Assembly: GCA_029964075.1 (NCBI GenBank)
Contig: CM057138.1
Location: 13,510,932 to 13,574,931 of the forward strand
Reading direction: 5' to 3'
From: Patiria pectinifera
Taxonomy: Eukaryota > Echinodermata > Asteroidea > Valvatida > Asterinidae
Length of the DNA stretch: 64,000 nt
Shown: positions 28,101-43,100 of the stretch, in pieces
Position numbering within the stretch: position 1 is the first letter of the stretch
How the letters are laid out: each line of letters starts with the position of its first letter
Program-made: the position numbers and the translations under genes
Notes under the pieces: generated by a model
The model's input: only the letters and a program-made list of their open reading frames with translations
What the model was told of the DNA's origin: nothing
Databases searched by the model: none

Positions 28101-31100
28101 CAGCTACGAGTGTGACTGTAAGCCAGGCTTCAGGGACGACTTTATGGATGGAACGTCGTGTACAGGTATGTGTGTTGGAAAACGGTACAGATGTTCCCAA
28201 CATTTGTTGTACATAAAGCAAAATTTAAGAATATGATAAAGCACAAACACAGTGTAAAAACAGGTGTTTTTTTTATTTTCTTCATTAGAGTTTCAAAATG
28301 TTGAACCGTTGAAATGTATTTTTTTCTTTTACTTTTCTTTTAATGTTCCATAATGAACAGAGCTCAGCTTAGCATTTTATTTTCCGATATCAGTGCTTAG
28401 TATAAAATTTTGGACAAAACAGCGTTATGTTTTTGTCTTTGAACGTACAAATGATGATGCTAAACATACCGCAGTGTTAAGGTCACAGTCAAGACAACTG
28501 CAAAACATTCATAAGTTACCTTACAGCGTATTCAACTAAATCACGCAGGGAAGGAACATTGGAGAAAGAAGTACTGTTTGTTTTACTGTTTGTTTTACGA
28601 TTTGGGTAGTTGACCACTACTTGTGACGATTTCTGATAACTTTCGAGAACTTGTGAGAACGTATGAGAACTTGTATTTTCAGAAATTTGAAGGTTTGAGG
28701 CCTAGATAGTAAATAGTACACTAAGGAATAGAGTTAAACGAGAATGGAAACCCACAGTTATGGCACAAAAATCGTGTTTTTGTCAGTTTCCTAAGTTGAT
28801 TTAAGTCAGCCAAGGCTCGAAAAAGTCTTTTGTGGAAATTCAGTCAATACAACCAAATGATGCTAAAAAACAGTGTATAGAAATGCTCCTGCTTTCAGTT
28901 TTATTCCTATAATTGTGAAGTCAGTGTTAGATTAGCTAAAGTTACAGTCACATTTTTTTTGGTCATACATCCCTCAGACCTCATGGAATGCATGGACAAT
29001 AGTAGCTACACTTGCGACGAGAAAGCTAAGTGTGAAAACACCATCGGCTCGTACCTGTGTGTGTGCATTGCGGGATATGAAGGTGATGGCAAGACATGTC
29101 AAGGTAAGGCCTTATGCACTAATTGACTTTGGAATTAATTGCCTTAATTAGACGCAAACAATGTGGTCCATTTCATTGCCAATGCAAATGTAATTGTGAA
29201 GTTCATTTGGAATAACAAGTCTTTCATAGCGAAATCTGTTGGTGTTAAACTGCTTCCACATTTTGTAAAATAAAAAAGGTGCGTGAAAAAAGTGCTGTGA
29301 CGTCACGCAGTCGCATTCAGCTGAAAGTGTTGCTCGAAACATGACTCTCTACTTTATGTGTATCGATAGATCTGAATGAATGCACAAGGAACCTGGATGA
29401 TAACTGTCATGCAGAAGCCGATTGCACAAACACCGTGGGGTCATACACGTGTGCGTGTGGGGATGGCTGGACTGGCGATGGCACCAACTGCACCAATATA
29501 GACGAATGTGCCGCATCGTTGCCAGTCTGTCATGAGAACGCTGAATGTACGGACACTCAAGGCAGCTTTCTATGCCAGTGCAACACTGGTTATGTTGGCA
29601 ACGGAATAATGTGTGCGGGTAAGTAGTGTTTTCGCAAAGTTTGCAGTGTACAGATTGCAGTGTTACGTTTTGATTGCTGTAGTAAAAATAGCCAGCCAGG
29701 GCTATATGTGGAGTGTTTTTTTTTCCTGAAGGTGATGCAGTGGAAAATATTATATGTTCTGTTCAATGTATCATTTGTACGTCGAACATAGTATACCAGG
29801 GCAGTCAATCTGAATTGTCGACTTCGAACATAACACCATCATCCTAACCAACTTAGGCCTGTCCAACACAGACACTGTTGTCCATGGCTACAACATAATA
29901 TTCACTGTTGCCCATCATAGTACAAAGGCGAAGCCACGGCTGCAAAAAACAAAATGTTTGCACAGCCTAAAATGTTTCTGCCATTACCGTTGATTCGTAG
30001 ATTTGAATGAGTGTACCACTGGTCAGGATGATTGTTTGGCCGTTACTGGTGATTGCAGCAACACATTGGGTAGCTTTGACTGCAGCTGTAAGGATGGATA
30101 TACCGGGGACGGTCGGACAAACTGTACAGGTATATCAAACGTAACGAGTGTGCTGTATAAATGTATTAGTCCCTTGCAGGTCTATAATGTTACTGGGCCT
30201 GAAAGATGGAGGCATCCTCTGTTTTCTTTTTACCAAAACATTCTTGGTAGATACTGACAGAATTGTTTAAAATGAAAAGGCGATATATTTGTGTTGTTCT
30301 GTTGCCAGTGTTTTTGTGTCATAGGACTAGTTTTGAAATTGTAGACTAGAGGTAGTTGACAAGATCGGAAGATGTGCTCACATCAGGTGCATGGTTCGAC
30401 TGATTTGATTGGGGGTGTGAAAACAAATTTGATGACCGACCCTCCGTGTTGCAAGGTAGCCAGAAACGTGTTTTTTTCCAGCAAATCACAGGACGTTGCA
30501 AAAGCAACAATAAAGCGATGTTGGAGGGGAACTGCATGATCTGACTTAAAGGCGGCGATGTTTAAATCCCTTGGACCTTATCGGACAGTAGGTGGCGCTC
30601 TTCATTGCAGCAACGCCCATGATGGATCATTTGCCAATTGAGGCGCTCGGTGCGGGATGATATACTTTTTGGTGACACTCCGCCCCATTCGCTACATTCC
30701 TTAATGCGCTGCCAAATCCCTTGCTCTACAAACACGCTGTAGAATCAAGTCCAGAAGGTGACATTGACACCAATTGAAATGAAAGTATTTCTTTTCTCTC
30801 CAAACATTTTCTTTCCTGTCATACAACTCTGATCATTGTAGATATCGATGAGTGTCAGGGAAGCAATGATTGCTCTGCGAACGCTAATTGCACCAACACG
30901 GTGGGCAGCTATCAGTGTGACTGTGTGACTGGATACACAGGGGACGGACAGACATGCACAGGTGAGATGTCAAATAATCTTCAGCACCCTGACATTGCAA
31001 CAAAATCTTCGTCAAAGGCAAAACAACAATTGAAAATTGCATTCTAAGAACCCATGTCTAAGTGTGACTGTTTTTATTAATTGTCCCAGATGTTAATGCG

Positions 31101-34100
31101 ATCATACTCAACCAATGCATTATCTAACTTTCAAGTATTGAGGCAAAGACTCTTCGTTTGTTTTAGTCTTATGTTTTTGACTGGATGTTGCAATAATACT
31201 ATTGTAATATCAACATTACTCTCAAAAGCCCGTATTGTCATTCAGACCGAAGCTGCAGCCATACTTTTTTTTGTTGTGAAGTTCATTTTTAAACACAAAT
31301 CTCTTGTTCGGTAAATTGCAGGTCGATTTCTAAGTCCATTAACAGTACAGGGAATTTGCAATGACAGAACATTTGCCTCTTTTCACAGTAATCAACGTGT
31401 TACTCCACTTATTAATTTCTGCCATTTGGTATAAATCAGTTTTTTACTTCATTTTGCACAGATATTGACGAATGCACTCTTGGACTTGACGACTGCCAGC
31501 AAGAGTGCTCCAACACCGAGGGATCATTTGCTTGCAGTTGTAGCTCTGGTTTCACCCTTGAAGATGGAGTTTGTCAGGGTGAAATATTCAGTTTGCAACT
31601 TTCCTTGAATAAGCTAGTTTGGCATCCCAAATATGCATCAAGAAATTCATCAAGATACAGAGAAAATTACCAGTTTTTCCAGTGGGAAAATCTCTTTTGC
31701 TGATGTCTGTAAATTAATATTTAAAAAATGAAGAAAGTTGAATTTGTAAGCAAGCATAAAAAAAACCATTTATAATCTTTCAAAACATCGTAATTACTTC
31801 TTCTCGTAATTGTCTCTTCAATACAAAATATCGTAACCCATTCCTCCATTAACAACCCCAAACTGTCCCAGCACTGTCCAGTTTTATAGATTCATCAGTG
31901 AGTAAATACAATGTTAAACAGTGTAAGCTTTTTTGCCATCACAATGACTCCTTTATGGTATGGTTTTCGCCCGCAGCTGAAATGAATTGTTCGGATACAA
32001 ATTGCACCCAGGGTGACTGTTATAGAGCCAACAATACAGACATGTGCCTCTGCTACTCAGGATACGCAATCGGTGGTGATATCACTGTCTGTGAAGGTAA
32101 CATAGTTTAACAGTGTCCTCCTTAACTTGTTTTCATGTTTTGATCTTTCATCACAAAATGAGTTTCAATTCAAATTTCTTTTAAAAATTTAGATATTTCT
32201 ATGCCAAATAGTTCAGTGGCTTTAAGAGAACACTCCTCCCAGTTCATTGTTTTTTACTGCATTTCAGATATTAATGAGTGCACAAGCCAGAGTGACCCTC
32301 ACATGTGTGGTGCCAACTCGATGTGTGATAACCTGGAAGGCAGTTACGAGTGTCGTTGCCATCCCGGCTACGCTCTCAATAGTGATCAACGGACCTGTTC
32401 AGGTATGTCAATCTGACAATGACACTAGGAATCAATTTCGTGTGGCTGCTGAGCAGAAATATGGCCTTCCAAAAGTAATGAATCATATGCAGTTTGTTTG
32501 AATATTTTTTTTCGGGGGGGCCCACTGTTAAAAAAAAAAGTACTTCATTTCTGGTAGAATGTGTATGAATAAACAAACACTGTAGTCTACTTGATTTTTG
32601 CTTGAAATCTGAGCTCTGACAAACCATCACGGCATTATTTCATGAAATCTAGATGTGAATGAATGCCAAGCCGGTACTAACAACTGCGACGCTATGAGCC
32701 AGATGTGCGTCAACGATGAGCCCTACTTCACTTGTGACTGCAAGCCTGGCTTCAGCAGCGAGAGTTTGAACGGATCCTGCTCAGGTTAGGACCCTTTCCT
32801 CCTGGGCGTGCCTACCCGGGGGCCTTTAGAAACTTTACAAATGAAGTCCCAATTTGTGGGCTGCGAAGCCAACCCCACTTCCACATCTCTGTTTAGGGAA
32901 TGGGGCTGTCGTGCACTTTACAACGTCTTCATTTTCAGCCATCCTGTGAGTGTGAATGAAATGTGGAATAATACAGCGCACGTATTTCAGATGGCTCAAA
33001 ACTAATGATATATCAGAAGTATGCTCATTTATTTCTTTGTTCCGTGCCTGTGAACAAGAATATCAAAGTGCAAACTTATTTCATAACATGCGAGCGAATA
33101 TTCTAATTGTAAACATGAGTAAAGCGGAAGCTGAAATCTGTTTGAATTTCCAGAGACACGCAAGTTTACATTTTGTTAACATTTAACGGCTTTTTGGACG
33201 TCCTGAAGCGAGACTTGCCTGCATGTGACTTTCCGCATGATACCTGGGAGTCTGTTGCACTGGGTTGCTCCTCCTGGCGCTCTGCTATCCACTCAGGGCA
33301 TTCAGTCTCTTCACAGACCTACATTGATGATTGTGAAAGACGTCGAACTCATCGTCGTTTACGACGGGACAGGCCAAGATGAACGGCTTTTTGGACTTTC
33401 ATTTGATGGATATATTTCGAAAGTCAATTACGGACTTACCTGTATTCAGCCACAACCTGTGCAGACAAAAACAACTGTGTCTGCAATTTTGTCAATATGG
33501 CTATGGATAGTCACTGCAACTTGTAGCCGACAGGAATCCTCAGAGCCGCATTAAACCACTCAATTGAAAGAGATCTTGTCATTGCCAAAAATTAATTCGA
33601 ATATCGTGTATATGTCCCGCTTCAATTCATTTTATATATACATTTTTTAAACGACGTGATTCATGTTTGCTCATTTTGACAGACATCAACGAATGTTTGA
33701 ATGACACCTTGAATAATTGCCACATCGACGCTGACTGCCTGAACAATAACGGTTCCTTCACCTGCCAATGCAAAGACGGATTTACTGGCACCGGACAGCT
33801 ATGCTTCGGTAAGTAAACTGTTTATGTTTTGGTATTATTCAAGGTTTCTGTGAGTGTTTGTTTGGTGTTTTACATTGATGTTTGTTAATTATGTTGCCCC
33901 AGTTGATACAACCCATGTATTATGCAGTTAGATACTTGTAACAACATAATCCTTGTGGGGGGGGGGGAGAGGTGGGGCCTAGACTACACACACAGACTAT
34001 AGGTTCTTTTTTCATCAGTTATTTGCGCTTGGTTGTAGCATGTTTTGAAGTCGCACCTGACATGATACGTATATATCATATTTGCCAGCACGTATTATTT

Positions 34101-37100
34101 TCCTGTTTAATTTGTGGTGTCGATTAATTAGAATACCCGATGTGAGTTTGACATGTGCTAATTTTCTTGAAGATCTGGGCTAGCTTTCAGAACTTTGTCT
34201 TTTCGTTTTAATTTCGTCAGAAATTGTAGACGCATCATGATCTGCACAATGTGAAGTTGATTGAATTACTTCACCAGTCAAATTAACATTTGACGCTTAT
34301 TTTTTTCCTCCAGATATTGATGAATGTTCCTTGCCCACCGACGACCCGAACTATGCCAACTGCAGTCCATTCGCATCGTGCACCAACCTGGCGGGCTCAT
34401 TCCAATGCAACTGCTCCATGGGATACGAAGGGGATGGGCAAACTTGCCGAAGTAGGTGCAAACAGAAATAACCTGTTTTAGGCCTTACTTAGATAGATGA
34501 CCGCCAAGCCTGGCTTGTGGCACAGTATTGTTAGGGTTCATCTTGAATGAGGATACAATTGATAAGTATGGACTGTGTAGCACAAGTGCCGCCGTAGTAG
34601 TTGCAAAGAGACACTTGGGAGAGACTGATGGGAGGAACCCTAGAATGCAATGCCTACAGATTCTGACACTTAAACATGTGACGATTGGATGTCACGTGAC
34701 GAATGGGGTCGTACATAGGCCTAATGCTAAGAATACGAAAATCCTGTGAATTTCATACCACACGCAAATTGACAAGTGCACAATGTGAATCCCATCTACT
34801 GCAGCTCTCGTGAGTGGTAAGGAATCATTGTGTACTATGCATGGAGTCTATACAAGTTATCGTAATTCTCGTATGGCCCTATGGCAGAAAAGTATTTGGT
34901 GCACTGAATCTGTGTATTTACTTAGAGTCATGATACCAAACGTAGTTGAATTTGTTCATACAATGTCTTTTTGGGGGGGAGTGTTCCTTAACTAATGGAA
35001 ACAGTGTGAAACCATTCGGGACCATTCTCTTTAAGCTTTTCAACCAAAATTCAATCAGATTTGTTTCACGACAGATGCCAGATATGTGGAGCTAGCATAA
35101 ATTAACAAGTACACACAGTACTAGTCTTATATTTCCAGAAATGGATGTTGGAATTTGATTAAAAAAATAAAAAAATTGGGGAGGGAGAGTTTACGTTTAC
35201 AACTTTTATCCTGAAAGTGTACACGATTTGTTTTTGTTTCGGCCTCGTGAAATGAATATTATTTAAAAATGGGAGGCCATTTTTAATTTCACATTATGAG
35301 CTAAAACAGGCACTTTACGTTTCGGAGGTAAGTCTTGATGCGTCCAGATGTATTTTGCCGCTGTATAAAATCACGTGTGTTTCACACATTTTCCTTCACC
35401 AGATATCGACGAGTGTGAGAGTGGGATCTCCGCGTGCGCTACCAACAGTACCTGCACGGACACCCCAGGCAGTTATCTCTGCACGTGCGACGATGGTTTC
35501 CGTGGTGATGGCTTCACTTCGTGCATCAACATCAATGAATGTCAGGAGAACCCTGGCGTGTGTCACTCCTTAGCGACGTGCACAGATACTGAGGGGAGCT
35601 ATCGCTGCGACTGTAACCAGGGTTACCAAGGAAATGGCACATACTGTGAAGGTAAAAACGAATATTGTTTATGTATCAATTTCTCTCATTCTGACCTGTC
35701 TCCTGGGAATAGGGGTAAGGTCTGATTTCTTTACAGAATTGAAATATTGGAATTCCGGATACTGCTAAGCACGCAATAATGAAACCCAAAATACCAAATT
35801 TATTGAGTGTTTTGAGGTAACTATATTTATATAATTTTGTTGGGTGGAAATTATCGCAAGGCTAAGGATGAATAGAAACAAGAATTACACATACAAGTCA
35901 GGAAAAAGACAGAGAGCAAAATAGTTAAAAAGTGAAAACAGAAAGTTTATTTATAAATATTTGACAGAATTGAAAGATACATTTGAGAAAAAGTAGACAT
36001 AGGAGTTACAGATTGAGGTTAACTCCCAAAACCAACAAAATCGACCGGCCTTTCAAACGTTGGCTTTGTCTGATTGTATGGCAAAAGGGTAATTTCATTT
36101 CGTAGTGACAGGTCACACAGCAGTGGAAACTAACAAAGTCGGTAGATTTTTGGCAAGCCAGGGTCAAACTTAGTTCAGACTCTTTTGTTCTTTTTCGCTA
36201 GAATGTAAAGCATATACAGCTAATACACCAACTTTAACAAATGAAAGCTTTTGCAGATCAGTTTATCATGCTCACTTGCTTTTCAATCTAAAAAAAAAAA
36301 TGATGATTAAAAAGCTGACAACATTTGAAATTGATATTTAAAATTTGATCTTTGGTTGTCGGTAGATGTGAATGAATGCATGACCGGTGCTGATGAGTGT
36401 GCAGCCGACATTGCTGAGTGTATGAACAATGTCGGTAGCTACATGTGTTCCTGCATAGGTGGTTATGTCTCTGCAGGCTTCCCAACTGGTAGACAGTGCG
36501 ATGGTAAACACCTTTTCTTTTTTTTAAAACATGCCATGACAATGTATACGCCGTGAACTGCACAAGCACATTCAAACTTGAGTGAACTGGGTCCTAAAAA
36601 TGTTTCGTGATGTAAATGTGTAAACATTCAAGATCGTTAAAACTCCAACATTAGGTTTCAGAGGGTTTTGCAGGATTTTCAAGAAGGTCGATCCTGTCCC
36701 TGTGGGTTAATGGCAGTAGCACGGCCACGTTTTGCTCGATGGAGGAGGGGCGCTCATATTTTATTGGAAAAATGGTTAAGTCCGTACTGATTGTAAAATG
36801 CTGATGCTCTTAATTTTTAAAAAATGAACATTTTGAACAGCTAACACGTTTCTTCCCTCCCCTGTGCTCCCTCTGTGCGCCTCCCCCTAGTATATCTGTT
36901 TGATGCTTCTTAAAAGATGAAGTATATTAAGAATGTGCCATTGAATTCCAGTAGACAGTTTTGGATTTTATAGGATTTAAGAAACGTTTCTTTGCACAAA
37001 CAAATCCCTGAGAGAAAGAGTAAGACAAGCTCTATTGTGTGTTCCTTTCAAGTCAGTTGAGCCTAGAGCTAGAAACCTGCCTACTTCGTCTAGTGTTTTG

Positions 37101-40100
37101 TCCATTATCAGACAGATACTGAATATTCAATGATATGTTGGATCGGTTCCGTTTCTTTGTAGATGTTGATGAGTGTGCGCTGAATCTTGACAACTGCGAT
37201 ACATCGGTGTCGCTATGTAACAACACTGTCGGTAGCTACATGTGTGACTGCAAGGAGGGGTATGAAAAGAATGAATTGGGCCAGTGTGAAGGTAATTGAA
37301 TTGTTAAAAATGTTCAGTGCTGAACATTTTTATTGATGTTCGGACGACTGATGAATTTTCACTTGTTGTGGTTTTGGACAATAAATATTAACACTGTAGA
37401 AACAACGACCATCTTTCACTGTTTTTTTTTTTTTTTTTAAATGTTGATTTTTATTTTGTATGAGGACTAAAAACATCTGGCCAAGAGTGAATTTAACTGG
37501 GGTGGCCTACCTCCCTCTGAAAACGAGGGAAATACTGTCATATTCCATTGGAAATCTCTTTTCATTGCTTAAAATAAGGTTTAGTTTTGTGTATAAACTC
37601 GCAAACCGTAAACTTATCTCAATCTACAACACTTTGCCCAGGTTTTAATTCAATTAACCATTTTGAATGACTTAGCTGAATTGGGGAAGGAAGATCCCAA
37701 CCACTCACATTAGTAAATAAAGAACGAAGAATTTGTCATTGGTTTACTTGCAGAATGGTTACTCTTTTTGTAGGATTCAATAAGGTTCTTGGCCAGAATG
37801 TTGAAGGAGTTTTGGGTTGATGACATGTTTTTGAAATCTTTCCCATTGTTTAGATGTGAATGAATGTGATGATACTCCATGTACGATGGACAACTCAATG
37901 TGCGCTAATCTGCCAGGGACGTATGAGTGCAACTGCATGTTAGGATTCTATCAACAAGAGTCAGCATGTCTGGGTAATATTTTGCTATTCCAGATTTGCT
38001 AGAAAGAGTTACTCTCATAAATGACTTTAGAAAAAAAATTGCCATTAAAATAATGACGAAATTATCATCCAAATGGTGTACAGGTAGAAAGGGAAACTTA
38101 AGGTGTGAGCTTGACTATTATGGTAATGTGGACGAAAATTCCCAAACGCCTGTCAGAAAAAGAAATGGGAAAAGAAGAAAAAAATGAAGCAAACAGTCGA
38201 TACACAGCAAAACGTTGTTGAAGTGTGGATCACTGTGCACGCAGCACACATAAATGCCCCTGTTACATGGCAAGATGATTTTGGCTGCTATTGTTTGGAA
38301 TACACGTTGTGGAAGCAGTTTGCACAATGTTTCTACCATTTCTGTGGAGCAGAGTTGTAACGAGTCACAACATTTTGTGACTCGAGTCGAGTCGAGTTAT
38401 TTCAAGGAAGTGACTCGAGCCGAGTCGAATATTTCAAGGAAGTGACTCGAGCATAGTCGAGTGATTAGGTCAAGAAGATCTAGTCAACTCGAGTCGAGTT
38501 AAAGTTTGTGGTCGAGTCGAGTCGAGTCAAGTCAAATTTATGCTCGAGTCAAATCTAGTCCTTGGGAGTAACGCGAAATACGCGAACTCAAATACATTTC
38601 CCGTAAGTCACTGCAAAATTTCGCACAGTGTTGGGGTTCAAGTGATTATAGCCTTTGACTCGAGTTGGGTCATTTGCTCACAGTGACTCGAGTCGAGTCA
38701 GTTACCCGTTGGGACTCGGATCGAGTCGAGTCGCCAACAATTGGGACTCCAGTCGAGTCGAGTCGCCAAAAAATTGTGACTCGAGTCGGACTCGAGTACA
38801 GTCATTAACTCGAGTCATTACAACTCTGCTGTGGTACTCAGCTTATAGGTAAATGGCCAAACTTTTCAATAGTTTGTCAGGTTGCCTACTTTAAATGTGC
38901 GATTTTTTTTTCTCAGCGGCTTATTCAAAAGAGGCATCTGCCGTGTTTGAAGTCATCAGTGGCTTGGCTGTGGACGGTGCTGGATTTAATCTGGCAACAG
39001 GCTCCGTCGAATATCGCCAGGAATTGAAGAATTCGGTATGTAGATTGCACCGACAACATTATTTCTTCAAATGTATTCCCCCTAATGGATTACATGACTG
39101 GTGGTTACTGATATGGGTGTGGTGTGTTTCAATAAAAAACCACACATTTTTAAACAGTTTTTCTTAACATGTAAAATGATATTAAACATGTATAAAGGAA
39201 ACTTTATTAATTTATTAAATCAGCACTCCAATGAGATCAACAATGTATATTATTAGGAGCAAAAAAAGAAATTGATGACATCCCAGGAACGTTGATTGAA
39301 CCATTAATAATGCTCGTAAAAAAATTGCATAGGGTTTTCGCTTCAACAAGATCAATGCTCATTGCCGATGCCATAGACAGGTGGTGGCTTTTGTAAAATA
39401 TGGACTAAACGTTTCCAAATTGTGATGTGTTGGCAGTGCGTGAAAGTTTTGTGGAACGTTCATCATAAAAAAAAAAATTAATTGCTGGTTCTCTTAATGA
39501 CTCATGTTGAACTCAGATGGAGGCAGCCTTCGGAGATTCTTCTTTGAGTAGTTCCTTCAGGGATGTAGTCATCACAGACTTGACGCTGAGCTCGGACTCA
39601 ACAACAGCTTTATTGACGTTGGTTATCAACTTCCAAAGTGACTCTACGCACTCGGATCTAGAGATCATCATGGCATTGCTTGGCCAGCTGACGGGTAGCA
39701 ATGGGGGTCAGCTGGCTCCCAACCACCAGCTGATCAAACGGACGTTCATTATCGGCGACCCTAGTAAGTACTCGCTCTGAAAATGCATGCTTATGATTGA
39801 AGTGCGTTTCAAACATCAAATAATAATCTTTAGTCTAACAAAGGAGAATAGCGAACAGAGGGGACATTCACAGTTTAACAGTTCACATTCTGCTGCTTTT
39901 GTTCTCAACCAGAGTGTGATGCGGCGCCCTGCGAGAACAGTGGTGAGTGTGTTGAAAACAACTTGGCCACGGGAGGATACACGTGCAGCTGCCCACCGGG
40001 CTACAGCGGACAAAACTGCCAAGTCGGTAGGTAAACGGCTGTACAAAATAACGTGATTTTTATCTTGCAGGGAGAGACTGAGTGGGGCATTGGTTCCCAT

Positions 40101-43100
40101 GGGATTGGCAATTTGTGGAATAACCCAACGAAATAGCGAAACTTTGAGCATGGTAGCATTTTCTTTTATTTTTTTGATCAATCATGTGTGTGTTTCTGTT
40201 TCCCCCAGAACCATGTGACGTCAACCCTTGTATGAACAGTGGGAATTGTGCAGTTAACTCTTCATCAGACACTGGCTACACCTGTACATGTGGTCAAGGA
40301 TTCAGCGGCCTGCGGTGTGAAACGATGGGTAACTTTCTTAAACAAGAAACTCTGCACTTAATAAGATACACTGTCAGTGTCAGGTACTCACCACACGCTA
40401 ATGGAAGAGTGGAAGTGGGAAACCGGATTGCCTCAGCAGTCTTACCAAAACAAAGTAGTTTTACATTTACATTATTTACATATCACAACTTCCATCCCCT
40501 CTGGAAAGTACAATTTCAAGAACCATAATTGAATTTTAACCACAGAGGTCTGAAATTTACTACTCTACAATGATGGGCTGTAATGAATTACCTGGTGATA
40601 TATTTTTAACATCTGATTTGATTTCAGGTAAATGTGGAATTATGGAAAATGGTCAAAATCTATGTATCGTGCACAGTTCTCAGCAATTTTAAGTATCGTT
40701 GCCCTCATGATACAGTAGTAAATTGCAGATCTCTGTAGTTAAAAATTGATTATAGTTATTGAAATTTTAGTTTCTAAAGAGGAGGGATGTTTTGATATGT
40801 AAATTAGGGACTACTTTGTTTGCGTAAGCCTACGAGTCAAATTGCTTTCTCATTTCCACTTCTTCCGTTAGTGTGCGGTGAATAAACCAGCAACGACACA
40901 GGCAAAGAACAGACTTCTCCATTTGTATCTTCTTGTTTATCACAATTCAGTAGTAGTAGTATGTTTAATCAAAAGCAGAGTAGGCATGGGCCAAATGAAC
41001 AACTGTCGAGGGATTAGAGGAAATATCAGTGTTGTAGTCCAGCCTATGCAATACCCTGCAAGGATATCCTAAGTTAAGCAGTCGCAAGTCAAGACGTCAC
41101 TAGTTACATTTCAATGACATGCAACAAGATCATTATTCGGTCGTTGTTCATCTAGTGACTTGTGACTGACTTAATGAAATGACTTTTGATTGACTCGACG
41201 ACAACACTTGGAAAAATACAGGTCATTTCATGTAAACTTGAAACAGTATATGATTGGAGTGTTACTTGGTAGGCAAAATCTCTATGGTAAATGTGACTGT
41301 TTTAAAACTTCGGTACCTCATTTTACGTTTATTGATGTAAAAACCTTGCCATTTAAGTGCATAGATTGTTATCCTGTAATGCCCTGGTTTACATGCAACT
41401 GTGCATTGAATGCATCAAACGGGTTATGTTCAGTGGCTAACTAAGGCCCCCCCCCCGGATGTCCATGCCCCCAGTGCCCACCCCGGGTGCCCTCGGTGCC
41501 GCTACCCCCCACGCCAGTGCCGCTCCCACCCCCACCCTCTCCCCCATCCCCCGATTTGGAATTAAGAATCGATCATAATTACATCATCAGTACCCCGCCT
41601 GGACAAAAAAATGTAATTCAACCCCAGTTGCCCCGCCCCCTGAAGTTTAACGCTCCAGCAAGTTCGATCAAGGACCATAGTTAACCATAGTTCGATGACT
41701 CTGATCGAACGCACGTTAGTCGACGATGGTTTGACTAGTCTAGTCGATTATTTAGGTTGTTTTTTTTGTCACTGTCTTTTGTCAACATTGTACAAATCCG
41801 GCGAATATGTAAGATATCCTAAACTGCACTATCACTGTGATTGTGTTTAAAAAAAAAGTGTTGAATGTGCGACCGCCGTTTTCTGACGGTCGTTGACATG
41901 ACAATAGTTCTATTACAGTCGTTTGCGCTTTAACTTCAGTGCGCATGCGCTAGGTACATCACGAATCAACCACAAGCTAACCACTGGTCCTTATTCGAAC
42001 TTGCTCATAGTTACGCCACTGGTCGTTTGATGGCTGAAACCAACTTATTCCAGTTTTTTAAGATATATTTCAGCTTTGTTAACCTACCTCCAGGTTATAG
42101 TTCAATCTGATCTTGTTTATTATCTTAAGCACCTTGTCAAATGGGCAACGACTGCGTAAACGGAGCAACTTGCATCAACGATCTGAACACTGCTCGCGGG
42201 TACACCTGCAGCTGTGTCGAAGGATACATGGGAGAAAACTGTGAAGAAGGTAACAAGTTGGAATTGTTATGCTTGTTGGAGAAAATATTAAGCTTTAGTT
42301 CAATCTGTATTGTGTTTAAGATAATATTGAACTTTCAAATATGTTATTATTGGTTTTATGATATCAGTGGCAGTAAGAAATAATGCAGTGTTCACAAACA
42401 ATAGGGAAACCTGGAAATTCTAACCTTACAAACTGTCTAGCCGATATCAAAGTGAAAAAAAAAGAATTTTATGAAAGGTCCAATCTATGCCCTGGATAAA
42501 TGACAGCATATTGAATTTTTATTTAGTCTGAAGGTGGTGAAGGTATAAGGTATAGTTTCAGGTTTCATGATTGAGTAGTTTTCTTACTTTTTGCTCAAAC
42601 TATGCAGAGTGTTATTTTGCAGTCATATATTTGTAGTAACTCCGGGTAACAGAATGGTAATATATGAATCAATCCCTTAAAACGATCGTCATATGACTTG
42701 AGACAGGAATATAAAATGAGCACTGAATATGTACGTGTTTTCGTTTCAGCTTGTGTGCTGGAATGTGAGAATGGCGGAACGCTTGATCCTGCAGCGTGCA
42801 CATGTACCTGTGCCGACAACTGGCGTGGACTGGACTGTGAAGGTCAGTTAAAATAACCTGGTCAAAACAAACAAACGAAAAACAGTATTTCCGGGTTTCT
42901 GTTTGTTTGTTTGTATGTTGGGGGGGGGTGTTGTGGTGTTTGTTTGTTTGTTTGTTTGTTGGGGTGTTGGGGTGGTTTTTTGTGTTTTTTTAGAGTAGCA
43001 AGGGATATTTGAAGTGATTGAAGAGTTTATTGGCATGAATTGGAATTCAGTTGACTATAACTGTCGGATTGGTATTGTGTATAAAAGGGGATAATATGTA

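Noticed and set aside
33173..33382. Additional exon of the host gene
   Set aside because: The frame matches a LINE C-terminus and contains no EGF cysteines. No acceptor/donor pair of phase 1 fits.
38350..38828. CRISPR-like array from the regular TCGAGTC repeats
   Set aside because: Repeats are short, palindromic and without unique spacers. The DNA is eukaryotic and the block has transposon ends.
40031..40036. Alternative donor GTAAAC after exon 46
   Set aside because: Using it would change the phase and break the frame into exon 47. The GTAGGT at 40027 keeps it.
41440..41690. Pro-rich open frame suggesting another mucin exon
   Set aside because: C-rich low-complexity sequence with no acceptor in phase and no Thr/Ser content.
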